This document shows, one piece after another, positions 30,096-37,918 of a DNA stretch of 39,984 nucleotides. The translations under genes and the position numbers were made by a program. Source of the DNA: Gemmatimonadaceae bacterium (lineage in GTDB: Bacteria > Gemmatimonadota > Gemmatimonadetes > Gemmatimonadales > Gemmatimonadaceae); contig JANLGX010000371.1 of assembly GCA_024654005.1 (NCBI GenBank), positions 1 to 39,984 on the forward strand, written 5' to 3'. Below the pieces are notes generated by a model. That model had not been told where the DNA came from. It did not search any database and saw only the letters and a list, made by a program, of their open reading frames with translations. The first letter of the stretch is position 1. Each line of letters begins with the position of its first letter.

Positions 30096-30983
30096 CTAGT
30101 CCATCGGCTCCGGCGGTACAACGTGAGCGAGGGTCGCCGTCCGGATCTCCCGCCACTCCGTGACGCTCTCGCTCGCCCTCGCCTGGTCGTCCGGGTCGAA
30201 GATTCCGTAAACGGCGGAGCCGGAGCCCGTGAGCAGCGCGAGCCGCGCCCCGCGGGCGAGCAGGGACTCCCGGATCGCGCCGATGACGGGGTGCCGCTCC
30301 GCGACCGCCTCGGAAAAGTCGTTCTCGGCGTACGCGGCCGCGCGCTCCCACGAGGCGAACGCGTCGCCGGGGAGCGTCGGCGGCGGCGGCGAGTCGCTGC
30401 GCGACCGGCCGAGCCAGCCGTACGCCTCCCGCGTGGAGACGTGCACGGGAGGAATCCCCAGTATGACCGGTCGTACCGGGAGAGGGGGGAGCGCCATCAG
30501 CCGCTCGCCGCGGCCCCAGCCCACCGCGATGACATGGTCGCTCGCGAGGAACGGCACGTCCGAGCCGAGAGTTGCGGCCAGCGTCAGCAGCTCCGCGGAC
30601 GGCAGCGGTGCCGGCGCGAGGGCGTCGAGCGCGCGCAGCACCGCGGCGGCATCGGCGCTGCCGCCACCGAGACCCGCGCCCACCGGAATCACCTTCTCGA
30701 CGCGAATGTCGACCCGGGGATGCCAGCCGGCCCGCTGCATGTACGACTTCGCCGCGAGCAGCGCGAGGTTCTGCTCGGCGGGCCCGCTCGCCAGCACCAG
30801 CGAGTCATCACCATGGAGGTCGAGCTCGACGCCGCCCCCGTCGGACACCGACACGGTGATCCTGTCGGCCAGCTCCAGTCGCTGAAATACCGTCTCGATC
30901 GAGTGGTAGCCGGAATCACCGAGACCCAGGACCTTGAGGCGAAGGTTGATCTTCGCCTGGGCCGCGACCCGAACGGCGCTCAA
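30096..30983 (-). CDS. ispE: 4-diphosphocytidyl-2-C-methyl-D-erythritol kinase
   Basis: Fourth step of the MEP isoprenoid pathway. GHMP kinase fold: AAQAKINLRLKVLGLGDSGYHSIETVF at the N-terminus, ATP loop PVGAGLGGGSADAAAVL, LGSDVPFL, and a C-terminal LLTGSGSAVYGIF motif. 295 residues from TTG 30983, chosen because the conserved AKINL start follows it and it overlaps the upstream stop by 4 bp (TTGA). The open frame continues far upstream only as an antisense-like shadow of the flippase-like gene. Confidence 0.94.
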   Translation of the reverse strand: MSAVRVAAQAKINLRLKVLGLGDSGYHSIETVFQRLELADRITVSVSDGGGVELDLHGDDSLVLASGPAEQNLALLAAKSYMQRAGWHPRVDIRVEKVIPVGAGLGGGSADAAAVLRALDALAPAPLPSAELLTLAATLGSDVPFLASDHVIAVGWGRGERLMALPPLPVRPVILGIPPVHVSTREAYGWLGRSRSDSPPPPTLPGDAFASWERAAAYAENDFSEAVAERHPVIGAIRESLLARGARLALLTGSGSAVYGIFDPDDQARASESVTEWREIRTATLAHVVPPEPMD

Positions 30984-31990
30984 CGCGACTCGGGCGCCGC
31001 TTTGAGATCGCGGAAGTGCATGCCGAGGTGAACGAAGTAGTACGCGCCCATGACCGTGATGGGAATGAACGTCAGGATGTGGAAGCCGATCGCCCAGCTG
31101 GTCGCGAGCGCGGCGGACACGCCGTACACCGCGAGCGTGAGCACCGCGATCGCCTCGAACACCCCGAAGAACCCGGGCGCCGACGGCAGCGCGACGCCGA
31201 ATCCCGTGACGGTCTGCACGAACAGAGCGGCGGAGAACGGCAGATCTATGCCGACGGCGAGAAACCCGAGCCAGGTTCCGAGCCCGCTGATCAGCCAGTG
31301 CACCAATGTCCAGAGGAACACCAGGAAGAACCTGCGCGGACTGCGCATTACGCTGAGCCCATCGCTGAAGCGCTGCAGCGCGACGCGGCCGCGCTCCTCG
31401 AGCTTCGGCGAGATCCGCCGGGAGAAAATCTCGAACGTCACGATGAGCGCGCGCGGGAAGAACACCAGCAGGTAGACGATCGCCAGCATCGCCCCGGTCA
31501 ACGCGATCCCGCCGAGCGCCCAGTCGGCGAGCGGCTGGCCGGCGATCTTCGCGTTGGCGGGAAACGCGGGATCCATGAACGCCACGAGCCCGAGCGCCAG
31601 CAGAACGACCGCGTCGAACAACCGGTCCACTACCAGCGAGGCGACCGAGGTCGAGAACGGGACGCGCGGCACCTCGCGGGTCAGCGCGAACGCGCGGGCG
31701 ATCTCTCCGGCGCGCGCCGGTAGCACGTTGTTGATCATCATGCCGATGGCCGTGGCGCGCCACAGCGGGCCGAACGGAATGCCGGGCGCCACGGGCTCGA
31801 GAATCACCCGCCACCGCAGCGCGCGGATCGGGAAGATGATAGTCGCGGCGAATGTCGACCAGAAGAAAAGCCATGGGTTGGCCCGCGACAGCTCGGCCCA
31901 CACGGTGGCGGGCGAGACGTCGCGCAGGACCCACAGCAGCAGCGCGCCACTCAGGAGGAAGCCTGCGAGGCCGCGCCAACCGGACTTCAT
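30980..31990 (-). CDS. Lysylphosphatidylglycerol synthase/flippase-like transmembrane protein (UPF0104)
   Basis: 336 residues with about eight hydrophobic helices and the family's conserved middle: RALRWRVILEP, ATAIGMMINNVLPARAGEIARAFAL and STSVASLVVDRLFDAVVLLALG. This domain is the membrane part of MprF and also occurs alone (AglD-like) in lipid or glycolipid handling. No lysyl-transferase domain follows, so the substrate is unknown. It overlaps ispE by 4 bp at its 3' end and starts 5 bp after the HPt-like gene, so they form one operon. Confidence 0.88.
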   Translation of the reverse strand: MKSGWRGLAGFLLSGALLLWVLRDVSPATVWAELSRANPWLFFWSTFAATIIFPIRALRWRVILEPVAPGIPFGPLWRATAIGMMINNVLPARAGEIARAFALTREVPRVPFSTSVASLVVDRLFDAVVLLALGLVAFMDPAFPANAKIAGQPLADWALGGIALTGAMLAIVYLLVFFPRALIVTFEIFSRRISPKLEERGRVALQRFSDGLSVMRSPRRFFLVFLWTLVHWLISGLGTWLGFLAVGIDLPFSAALFVQTVTGFGVALPSAPGFFGVFEAIAVLTLAVYGVSAALATSWAIGFHILTFIPITVMGAYYFVHLGMHFRDLKAAPESR

Positions 31991-31995
31991 GAAGC

Positions 31996-32964
31996 TCAGG
32001 CCGACGCGGCTAGTTCCATCAGATCCATGAGCTCGTCGAGCTCTTCCGGAGTCGGCTCGCGCGCGGCGGCCGCCTGCGCGGCCCGGATCTCGCGCGCCCG
32101 CGCCAGTGCCGCGCGTCCCGTGTACAGCAGTGACTCGATCGGGACGAGTCCAGCGGCTGCCGCCGTTGCCGCCGGGGCGCTGTCCAGCTCCATCCCTTCA
32201 AAGCCCGCCAGTCCCTGCGAGATGAGCGACTGAAGATCCCGCCCGCGCGGCGTCGTGCGCTCGTCATCGGCGAGCGGCCGCGGCTGCGGCGGCCTGGGGG
32301 TTGGAGCCGGGGCCTGCGGCTCCGGTTGCGCGCTGGCGCGGGGCTGAAAGGTGGGCGCCGCGCTCGCGGGAGCGGGAGCGGGAGGTGGCGCGGCCGGCTC
32401 GCGCCGCGGACGCTCGGCCCGCGCGGTCCCGCCGTCCGCTTTCTCCGGCGGTGGCTCGCGCAGCTGCTGCTCGAACTGAGTCTGCGGCGTGACCGCGACA
32501 TAGATGACGTGCGGTCCGGGATCGTCGTGAAACAGCCGCGCGATCGGCACGACCATGGCGCCGTTCTTCTTTTCTTCCGCCGGCGCGAAAGCGTGGAGCG
32601 CGTCCGCGATCGCCCCCGCCCGCTCGCTCTCGCCGGGACCCCACGCGCCGGCGGCAGAGATGAGCTCGGGCAGCTCGTACAGCACGGCCTGCAGCGAGTA
32701 CGACAGCGGCTCGGTCCACTGCATGCGGCGCGTGTGAATGGCCCGGGCGATCCGCTCCATCCGGCCCGCGACGACGGCGAGGTCGCTGAGCCGCACCATG
32801 GTGGCCGCCCCGCGGATGCCGCGGGCGGCGCTCAACATCTGGCCGGTATCACGCTCGGCCGCCGGCAGCCACATGATCTCGCGCAGGGCGTCGGCGTAGC
32901 CGACGGCCTCGGCCACGAAGAACTCGAGCAGCCGCGCGGGCACGTTGGAGGCTGAAGTTGCCAT
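31996..32964 (-). CDS. HPt-like domain protein lacking the phospho-accepting histidine
   Basis: 322 residues from ATG 32964 (a TTG at 32973 is possible but too near the only weak ribosome site). Residues about 8-115 look like a histidine-phosphotransfer four-helix domain: LLEFFVAEAVGYADALREI, then LSAARGIRGAATMVRLSDLAVVAGRMERI, which matches the 'aHtLKGaAxxxgL' helix but with Arg48 in place of His and Arg51 for Lys. A long Pro/Ala linker (about 175-240) follows, then a helical C-terminus with LQSLISQGLAGFEGMELD and an acidic end. It is probably a non-phosphorylatable docking protein (inference). It lies between pdxJ and the flippase-like gene. Confidence 0.7.
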   Translation of the reverse strand: MATSASNVPARLLEFFVAEAVGYADALREIMWLPAAERDTGQMLSAARGIRGAATMVRLSDLAVVAGRMERIARAIHTRRMQWTEPLSYSLQAVLYELPELISAAGAWGPGESERAGAIADALHAFAPAEEKKNGAMVVPIARLFHDDPGPHVIYVAVTPQTQFEQQLREPPPEKADGGTARAERPRREPAAPPPAPAPASAAPTFQPRASAQPEPQAPAPTPRPPQPRPLADDERTTPRGRDLQSLISQGLAGFEGMELDSAPAATAAAAGLVPIESLLYTGRAALARAREIRAAQAAAAREPTPEELDELMDLMELAASA

Positions 32965-32976
32965 CGGCGCCAAACT

Positions 32977-33729
32977 CTACGGCGGCGGAGGTGCGACGTC
33001 AAACATCCGGGCGGAGCGCATGGCCTCCTTCATCTCCGCGACGGCGGCCCTGAGACCGACGAACAGCGCTCGACTGACGATGGAGTGTCCGATGTTCAGC
33101 TCCTCGATCTCGGCGATCGCGCTGACCGGACGAACGTTCGCGATGGACAGGCCGTGACCCGCGTGGACCGCGATTCCGAGCGCGGCAGCGCGCTCCGCCG
33201 CGTGGCGCAGCTCGTCCAGTCGCGCGCGCTCCTCCGGGGCGTGCGAGTACCGTCCCGTGTGCAGCTCCACGGCGTCGCAGCCCAGATCGCACGACCGCTC
33301 GACGCTGTCGGCCGTCGGATCGATGAACAGCGAAGCGCGGATGCCGGCGGAGCGCAGCTCTTCGATCGCCGCGCGGATGCGCCCCGGATCGTGGGCCAGG
33401 TCCAGTCCCCCCTCGGTCGTAACTTCCTCGCGCCGCTCGGGTACGAGAGTCACCTGCTCCGGCTTCGTCGCGAGCGCTATGGCGAGCATCTCCGGCACGC
33501 AGGCCAGCTCGAGGTTGAAGTACGTTTTAATGACCTTTCGCAGTCCCCGCACGTCTGAGTCTTGTACGTGACGCCGGTCCTCCCGCAGGTGGGCCGTGAT
33601 TCCGTCCGCTCCGGCGGCCTCGCACACGCGCGCGGCCTCGAGCGGATCGGGCTCGCTCCCGCGACGCGCCTGACGCAGAGTCGCGACGTGATCGACGTTG
33701 ATGTACAGCCGTTGGCGGGTTGCTGGCAT
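32977..33729 (-). CDS. pdxJ: Pyridoxine 5'-phosphate synthase
   Basis: Makes pyridoxine 5'-phosphate from 1-deoxyxylulose 5-phosphate and aminoacetone phosphate in vitamin B6 synthesis. 250 residues: LYINVDHVATLRQARRGSEPDP, AGADGITAHLREDRRHVQD, YFNLELA, VTLVPERREEVTTEGGLDL, SLFIDP, ELHTGRYS, HAGHGL and EELNIGHSIVSRALFVGL, all diagnostic. The length is normal. It is first gene of the operon running to ispE, and is divergent from the small lipoprotein gene. Confidence 0.97.
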   Translation of the reverse strand: MPATRQRLYINVDHVATLRQARRGSEPDPLEAARVCEAAGADGITAHLREDRRHVQDSDVRGLRKVIKTYFNLELACVPEMLAIALATKPEQVTLVPERREEVTTEGGLDLAHDPGRIRAAIEELRSAGIRASLFIDPTADSVERSCDLGCDAVELHTGRYSHAPEERARLDELRHAAERAAALGIAVHAGHGLSIANVRPVSAIAEIEELNIGHSIVSRALFVGLRAAVAEMKEAMRSARMFDVAPPPP

Positions 33730-33775
33730 TTTTCCCGGCGGTTAGGTTCGCTTTCCCCGCAGCATGGAGCCGTAC

Positions 33776-34234
33776 GTGCGCAAACCTATTTTGCTGACAG
33801 CTGTGCTTCTCTCCCTGGGCGCGTGCGCGACAGCGCCGGTCCCGAACCCGGGTCCAGCGCCTTCCACGAACGACGGGCTCGGCGCTCTGGCGCCGCGGCT
33901 CGCGGCCGATGCGTTCCTCGAGGCGGTGCGGACCGAAGACCTACAGGCCATCGGCGCCACCTGGGGAACGTCGCGGGGTCCGGCGCGCGAGACGATCGAG
34001 CGGACGGAGCTGGAGAAGCGCGCAATCATCCTGCAGTGCTACCTGCAGCACGACAGCTACAGGGTTCTGAGCGAGGTTCCCGGTGAAGCGGGACGCCGGG
34101 TGGTGCGCGTGGAGCTCACCCGCGGAGACCAGAAACGGCAGCCCAGCCTGCACACCGTGCAGGGCCCGCGCGGAAGATGGTACGTCGAGAACGTCGACCT
34201 CGCGGCCGTGCGCGACTTTTGCGGACTGGAATAG
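33776..34234 (+). CDS. Small lipoprotein, uncharacterised
   Basis: 152 residues from GTG 33776, preferred because GGAG lies 6 nt upstream and the signal then reads MRKPILLTAVLLSLGAC. ATG 33764 is the alternative and has no ribosome site. The lipobox Cys is followed by a Pro-rich spacer, then a domain with LAADAFLEAVRTEDLQAIGATWGT, a conserved-looking QCYLQHDSYRVLSE and RGRWYVENVDLAAVRDFC. This resembles the helical/beta NTF2-like accessory domains of other lipoproteins, but no family is certain. Confidence 0.68.
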   Translation: MRKPILLTAVLLSLGACATAPVPNPGPAPSTNDGLGALAPRLAADAFLEAVRTEDLQAIGATWGTSRGPARETIERTELEKRAIILQCYLQHDSYRVLSEVPGEAGRRVVRVELTRGDQKRQPSLHTVQGPRGRWYVENVDLAAVRDFCGLE

Positions 34235-34260
34235 ACTTCCTGAGGCGGGCAGCGTAGTAG

Positions 34261-34671
34261 TCAGTCCTCGGTAAGCTCGACGAGAATGCCGCCGGTGGAT
34301 CGCGGGTGCAGGAACGCGATCCGCTTGCCTTCGGCGCCGATGCGCGGGACCTGATCCACCAGCTCCACCCCCTTCGCTCTGCATTTCTCCAGCACCGCCT
34401 CCAGGTCCGGGACGGCGAAGCAGATATGATGGATCCCGGGGCCGCGCCTGGCGATGAAGCGGCCGATCGGCGAGCCCCCGTCGCTCGACTCCAGCAGCTC
34501 CACGAGCGATCCGCCCGCGTCGAACGCCTCGATCCGCGCGCCGTCGGAGTCGCTGACCGGGACACTCTCGAGTCCGAGCACGTCCCGGTAGAACGGGAGC
34601 TGCGCGTCGATCGCGCTGAGCGCGATCCCCACGTGCGCGATCCGCGTGGCGGGGCCTGTTGGATGGGTCAT
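34261..34671 (-). CDS. mce: Methylmalonyl-CoA epimerase
   Basis: Interconverts (R)- and (S)-methylmalonyl-CoA in propionate metabolism. A 136-residue VOC-fold protein with the metal ligands of the family: RIAHVGIALSAIDAQLPFYRDVLGL, then VELLES, GPGIHHICFAVPDLEAVL and GGILVELTE. The length is typical. No mutase gene is in the window. Its 5' end faces trxA across a 77-bp divergent region holding the perfect palindrome TTGTGCACAA. Confidence 0.93.
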   Translation of the reverse strand: MTHPTGPATRIAHVGIALSAIDAQLPFYRDVLGLESVPVSDSDGARIEAFDAGGSLVELLESSDGGSPIGRFIARRGPGIHHICFAVPDLEAVLEKCRAKGVELVDQVPRIGAEGKRIAFLHPRSTGGILVELTED

Positions 34672-34704
34672 TAGATTACCGCGCTGTAGGCATGATCTTC
34701 GCTA

Positions 34705-34714
34705 ATTGTGCACA
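34705..34714. promoter_or_regulatory. Perfect 10-bp palindrome between mce and trxA
   Basis: TTGTGCACAA lies midway in the only divergent promoter region of this part of the window. It may be a regulator site or chance; no regulator is linked. Confidence 0.2.
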
Positions 34715-34748
34715 ACAGGCGCAGACCCGCGCCACGGAGGAATAGATA

Positions 34749-35075
34749 ATGTCCCACGCGGTAACAGTCACGGACGCCGATTTCGAGAGTGTAGTGGAGC
34801 AGAACACGGGCCTCACCGTGGTCGACTTCTGGGCGACCTGGTGCGCGCCGTGCCGCATGATCGCGCCGGTGCTGGAGCAGCTGGCGGCGGAATACGCCGG
34901 CAAAGCCAAAGTCGCCAAGCTCGACGTCGATACCAACGTCCGGACCGCGAGCCGGTTTCAGGTCAGATCCATCCCGACGCTCCTGTTCTTCAAGAACGGC
35001 AAGGTCGTGGATCAGGTGATCGGCGCCGTGCCGAAGCAGCAGCTGGAGATGAAGTTCAAGGAGCACGCCGCATAG
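34749..35075 (+). CDS. trxA: Thioredoxin
   Basis: A 108-residue cytoplasmic disulfide reductant. Active site WCAPC in VVDFWATWCAPCRMIAPVLEQLA, cis-proline in VRSIPTLLFFKNGK, and a typical C-terminal helix. ATG 34749 has GGAGG about 9 nt upstream. Its stop codon TAG (35073-35075) overlaps the start of rsmI by 3 bases (ATAG), and the Shine-Dalgarno for rsmI lies inside its last codons, so rsmI translation is coupled to it. Confidence 0.97.
   Translation: MSHAVTVTDADFESVVEQNTGLTVVDFWATWCAPCRMIAPVLEQLAAEYAGKAKVAKLDVDTNVRTASRFQVRSIPTLLFFKNGKVVDQVIGAVPKQQLEMKFKEHAA
35058..35063 (+). promoter_or_regulatory. Shine-Dalgarno AAGGAG for rsmI
   Basis: AAGGAG inside the end of trxA, exactly 8 nt before the ATA codon at 35072. 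It decides the start of rsmI, which has no ATG, GTG, TTG or CTG near its N-terminus. Confidence 0.7.
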
Positions 35076-35896
35076 CCGGTCGGCTCTATCTCGTCAGCAC
35101 GCCGATCGGAAACCTCGGCGACATCTCCTTTCGCGCCGTCGAGGTCCTCCGGTCCGTAGCCGTCATCCTGGCGGAGGACACGCGCCACTCCCGCCGGCTG
35201 CTCGACCATTACGAAGTAGCGACACCCACCAGCGCCTACCACGAGCACAATGAGGCGCAGGCCACCCCGAAGATTCTCGAGCGGCTGGCCGCGGGCCAGG
35301 ACGTAGCGCTCATCTCGGACGCCGGCACGCCGCTGCTGTCGGATCCCGGCGCGCGGCTCGTGGCCGGCGCGATCGAAGCCGGCATCGAAGTCGTGCCCGT
35401 CCCCGGCGCATCGGCGCTGCTCGCGGCGCTGGCCGGTGCCGGTCTCGGCGCCGAGCGATTCACTTTCTTCGGCTTCCTGGAGCGGCGCGGACGCGCGCGC
35501 GCCGAGGCGATCGCCGAGATCGCCGCGACGCCGCACACGTGCGTGCTGTACGAGGCGCCGGGTCGGGTCGGGGCGACACTGCGGAACCTGGTCGAGGCAG
35601 GGATGAGCGAGCGGAAGTGCGCGGTGGCGCGGGAGCTGACGAAGAAGTTCGAGGAGTTCAGGCGGGGGACGGTCGCTGGGTTAGCGGCTCACTACGGAGA
35701 AGAGGGGCCGCGGGGAGAAGTCGTAATCGTGCTCGGACCGCGGGGGGAAAAGCAGGTGGACGAGGACGAGCTGCGAAAGCATGCGGCTGCACTGCGGGCC
35801 GAGGGAAAGACGCCGCGGGAGATCGTGGCTGGGTTGATCGCGATGGGGGCGACGAGGAACCTCGCGTACAGATTGGGCCACGAACGAGCTCCATGA
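35072..35896 (+). CDS. rsmI: 16S rRNA (cytidine-1402-2'-O)-methyltransferase RsmI, AUA start
   Basis: SAM-dependent 2'-O-methylation of C1402 in the decoding centre. Tetrapyrrole-methylase fold: GRLYLVSTPIGNLGDISFRAVEVLRSV at the very N-terminus, AEDTRHSRRLLDHY, ALISDAGTPLLSDPG, VVPVPGASALLAALAGAG, LYEAPGRV and a C-terminal helical region. From 35072 it is 274 residues, the normal length. The conserved sequence begins only five codons after the ATA codon, and the in-frame codons before it (CGC, CGC, GCA, GGA, CAA, GTT, GAA) include no usual start. ATA overlaps the trxA stop as ATAG. A G at 35074 would make ATG but would destroy that stop. Confidence 0.9.
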   Translation: MAGRLYLVSTPIGNLGDISFRAVEVLRSVAVILAEDTRHSRRLLDHYEVATPTSAYHEHNEAQATPKILERLAAGQDVALISDAGTPLLSDPGARLVAGAIEAGIEVVPVPGASALLAALAGAGLGAERFTFFGFLERRGRARAEAIAEIAATPHTCVLYEAPGRVGATLRNLVEAGMSERKCAVARELTKKFEEFRRGTVAGLAAHYGEEGPRGEVVIVLGPRGEKQVDEDELRKHAAALRAEGKTPREIVAGLIAMGATRNLAYRLGHERAP

Positions 35897-35915
35897 GTTT
35901 TCCAGGGGGAATCCA

Positions 35916-36056
35916 GGCCGTGAGCAGCGAGCTGTTAGCTGTCAGCCGTCAGGCAACTGCATTTGGACGTGTCGTGGCGTTCGCCGGCGAAATCCCTTGC
36001 CCGTCCGAATCGCGGTTGCCTGACGGCTGAAGGCTGAATGCTCAACGCTCACGGCC
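35916..36056. repeat. Long heptad inverted repeat A5
   Basis: Two 45-nt arms (35916-35960 and 36012-36056) that match at 36 of 45 positions when one is inverted, without gaps, around a 51-nt loop. The outer GGCCGTGAGC and the inner CGTCAGGCAAC are perfect. The middle is a series of 7-nt units (GCTGTTA GCTGTCA GCCGTCA), a variant of family A. It lies between rsmI and the FAH gene, both plus strand. Confidence 0.86.
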
Positions 36057-36110
36057 AGGATTCCGCCAGTCGCCACCCTGGACCGTCCCTTACGGGATAG
36101 ATTTGCCCCC

Positions 36111-36734
36111 ATGTCGAAAACTGTTCTTCCAGGGAAAATCGTCTGCGTCGGCAGGAATTATGTCGAGCACGCCAAGGAGCTCGGCAACGAGGTCCCCAAG
36201 TCCCCACTGATCTTCCTCAAGCCGCCGTCTGCCGTCATCGCCGACGGTGATCCCATCCGGCTTCCTTCCGCGTCGCAGCAGGTCGAGTTCGAGGGCGAGA
36301 TCGGCGTCGTCGTCGGCAAGCGGCTCTCGCGCGCGAGCGAGGCCGAAGCGCGGAGCGCGGTCCGCGGGATCGTCGCCGTGAACGACGTGACCGCGCGCGA
36401 CCTGCAGAAGACCGACGGCCAGTGGACGCGCGCCAAGGGCTTCGATTCGTTCTGCCCGATCGGGCCGGAGTCGAACGGCATTCCGGATCTGGGCAACCTC
36501 ACCGTCGTGACGCGCGTCAACGGCGAGGAGCGGCAGCGCGGCTCCAGCGCGCAGATGGTGTTCTCCATCCCGATGCTGCTCTCGTACATCTCCAACATCA
36601 TGACCCTCGAGCCGGGCGACCTGATCGCGACGGGCACGCCGTCCGGCGTGGGACGGCTCGCTCCGGGCGACGTCGTGGAAGTCGAGATCGCGGGAGTGAG
36701 CCGCGTGAGCAACCCCGTCGCGGAGAGCAGCTGA
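36111..36734 (+). CDS. Fumarylacetoacetate hydrolase-family protein (acylpyruvase-like)
   Basis: 207 residues. Cleaves C-C bonds in acyl-pyruvates or decarboxylates oxaloacetate in related proteins (FAHD1 group). Seen: KIVCVGRNYVEHAKELGNEVP, PLIFLKPPSAVI, the metal-binding EFEGEIGVVVGKRL, GIVAVNDVTARDLQ, TRAKGFDSFCPIGP and GDLIATGTPSGVG. The compact length is that of stand-alone members. The stop shares a base with the ATG of the next gene (TGATG), so the two are coupled. The exact substrate is not determined. Confidence 0.9.
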   Translation: MSKTVLPGKIVCVGRNYVEHAKELGNEVPKSPLIFLKPPSAVIADGDPIRLPSASQQVEFEGEIGVVVGKRLSRASEAEARSAVRGIVAVNDVTARDLQKTDGQWTRAKGFDSFCPIGPESNGIPDLGNLTVVTRVNGEERQRGSSAQMVFSIPMLLSYISNIMTLEPGDLIATGTPSGVGRLAPGDVVEVEIAGVSRVSNPVAESS

Positions 36735-37918
36735 TGCCGCCGTACACGAAGCGCGTGCTCGGTCTGCCCGAGTACCCGCTCGGCAAGATCCCGGCGCGCA
36801 AGCGCGAGCTCATCGCGCAGGGTATGGACGTGATCGACCTCGGAGCCGGCGACGCGGACCTCGCCCCGCCCGAAGTCGCCGTGCAGCGGATTCAGCGCGA
36901 AGTCGAGCGGCCGGAGATCAGCCGGTACGGATTCGCGCTCGGCCTGATGGAGTATCGCGAGGCGATCGTGCGCTTCATGCAGCGCCGCTTCGGCCAGAAG
37001 TTCGATCCCATGACGGAAGTCGTGCCGCTGATCGGATCGAAGGAAGGAATCGCGCATCTCGCGCTCGCGTATCTCGAGCGGGGCGACGTGTCGATCATGC
37101 CGGAGCCGGGCTACCTCGCGTACCTCGGCGGAACTCTCCTGGCGGAAGGCGAGGCGTACAGGTACGCGCTCCGCCCGGACAACGACTTTCTGGTGGATCT
37201 CGACGAAGTTCCGGCGGACGTTCTCGAGCGCGCGAAGATCCTGTACCTGAATTATCCAGGCAACCCTACGGGCGCCATCGCGCCACCAACCTACTTGCAG
37301 GCGATCGTCGACCGCTGCAAGGAACTCGACATTCTGCTGGTGTATGACAATGCCTACTCCGAGCTCGCGTTCGACGGCTACGTGCCGCCGAGCATCTTCG
37401 AGATCCAGGGCGCGCGGGAAGTGGCCATCGAGTTCCACTCGATGTCCAAGACGTACAACATGACCGGATGGCGCTGCGGCTGGGCGTGCGGCAATCCGGA
37501 GATCGTGTGGCCGCTCGCGAAAGTGAAGTCGTTCATCGACACAGGGGTGTTTCTGGGAATTCAGGCGGCGGCGGCATCGGCGCTCGACAATTGGGAGGAC
37601 TGGGCGCCGCGCAACGCCGCGGTGTTCCAGGAGCGGCGCGACGCCGCGGTCGAGAGCTTCGCCGCGGCCGGCTTTCCGTGCGTCACCCCCAAGGCGTCGA
37701 TTTATCTCTGGCTGCCGCTGCCGTCGAGCATCCCGAGCGCCGAGTTCGCGACCAAGCTCATGGAAGAGGAAGGAGTCGTGGTGCTCCCCGGCTCGGCGTT
37801 CGGACCGGGAGGAGAAGGCTTCTTCCGCGTGTCGTTCATTACTTCGCCGGCCAGAATTCGTGAGGCCGCGGCGCGCGCCGGCCGCGTGCTGGCGAGCTAC
37901 GGAGCGGTCGCCGCGTGA
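36734..37918 (+). CDS. Class I/II PLP aminotransferase, LL-diaminopimelate aminotransferase-like
   Basis: 394 residues from ATG 36734. Fold-type I aminotransferase: PLGKIPARKRELIAQGMDVIDLGAGDADL, YGFALGLMEYREAIVRFM, LIGSKEGIAHLALAYL, YLNYPGNPTGA, VYDNAYSELAFDGY, the PLP lysine in HSMSKTYNMTGWRCGWACGN, and FFRVSFIT. The GSKEGI and SKTYNMTGWR stretches match the DapL family, which makes LL-diaminopimelate for lysine and cell wall in one step. Annotation by motif leaves room for another amino-acid substrate. It overlaps the TonB-like gene by 4 bp (GTGA). Confidence 0.86.
   Translation: MPPYTKRVLGLPEYPLGKIPARKRELIAQGMDVIDLGAGDADLAPPEVAVQRIQREVERPEISRYGFALGLMEYREAIVRFMQRRFGQKFDPMTEVVPLIGSKEGIAHLALAYLERGDVSIMPEPGYLAYLGGTLLAEGEAYRYALRPDNDFLVDLDEVPADVLERAKILYLNYPGNPTGAIAPPTYLQAIVDRCKELDILLVYDNAYSELAFDGYVPPSIFEIQGAREVAIEFHSMSKTYNMTGWRCGWACGNPEIVWPLAKVKSFIDTGVFLGIQAAAASALDNWEDWAPRNAAVFQERRDAAVESFAAAGFPCVTPKASIYLWLPLPSSIPSAEFATKLMEEEGVVVLPGSAFGPGGEGFFRVSFITSPARIREAAARAGRVLASYGAVAA

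Noticed and set aside
30096-31979. A single 627-residue open frame that would fuse ispE to upstream sequence
   Set aside because: The N-terminal two thirds is a shifted-frame reading of the flippase-like gene; the conserved IspE start lies at 30983.
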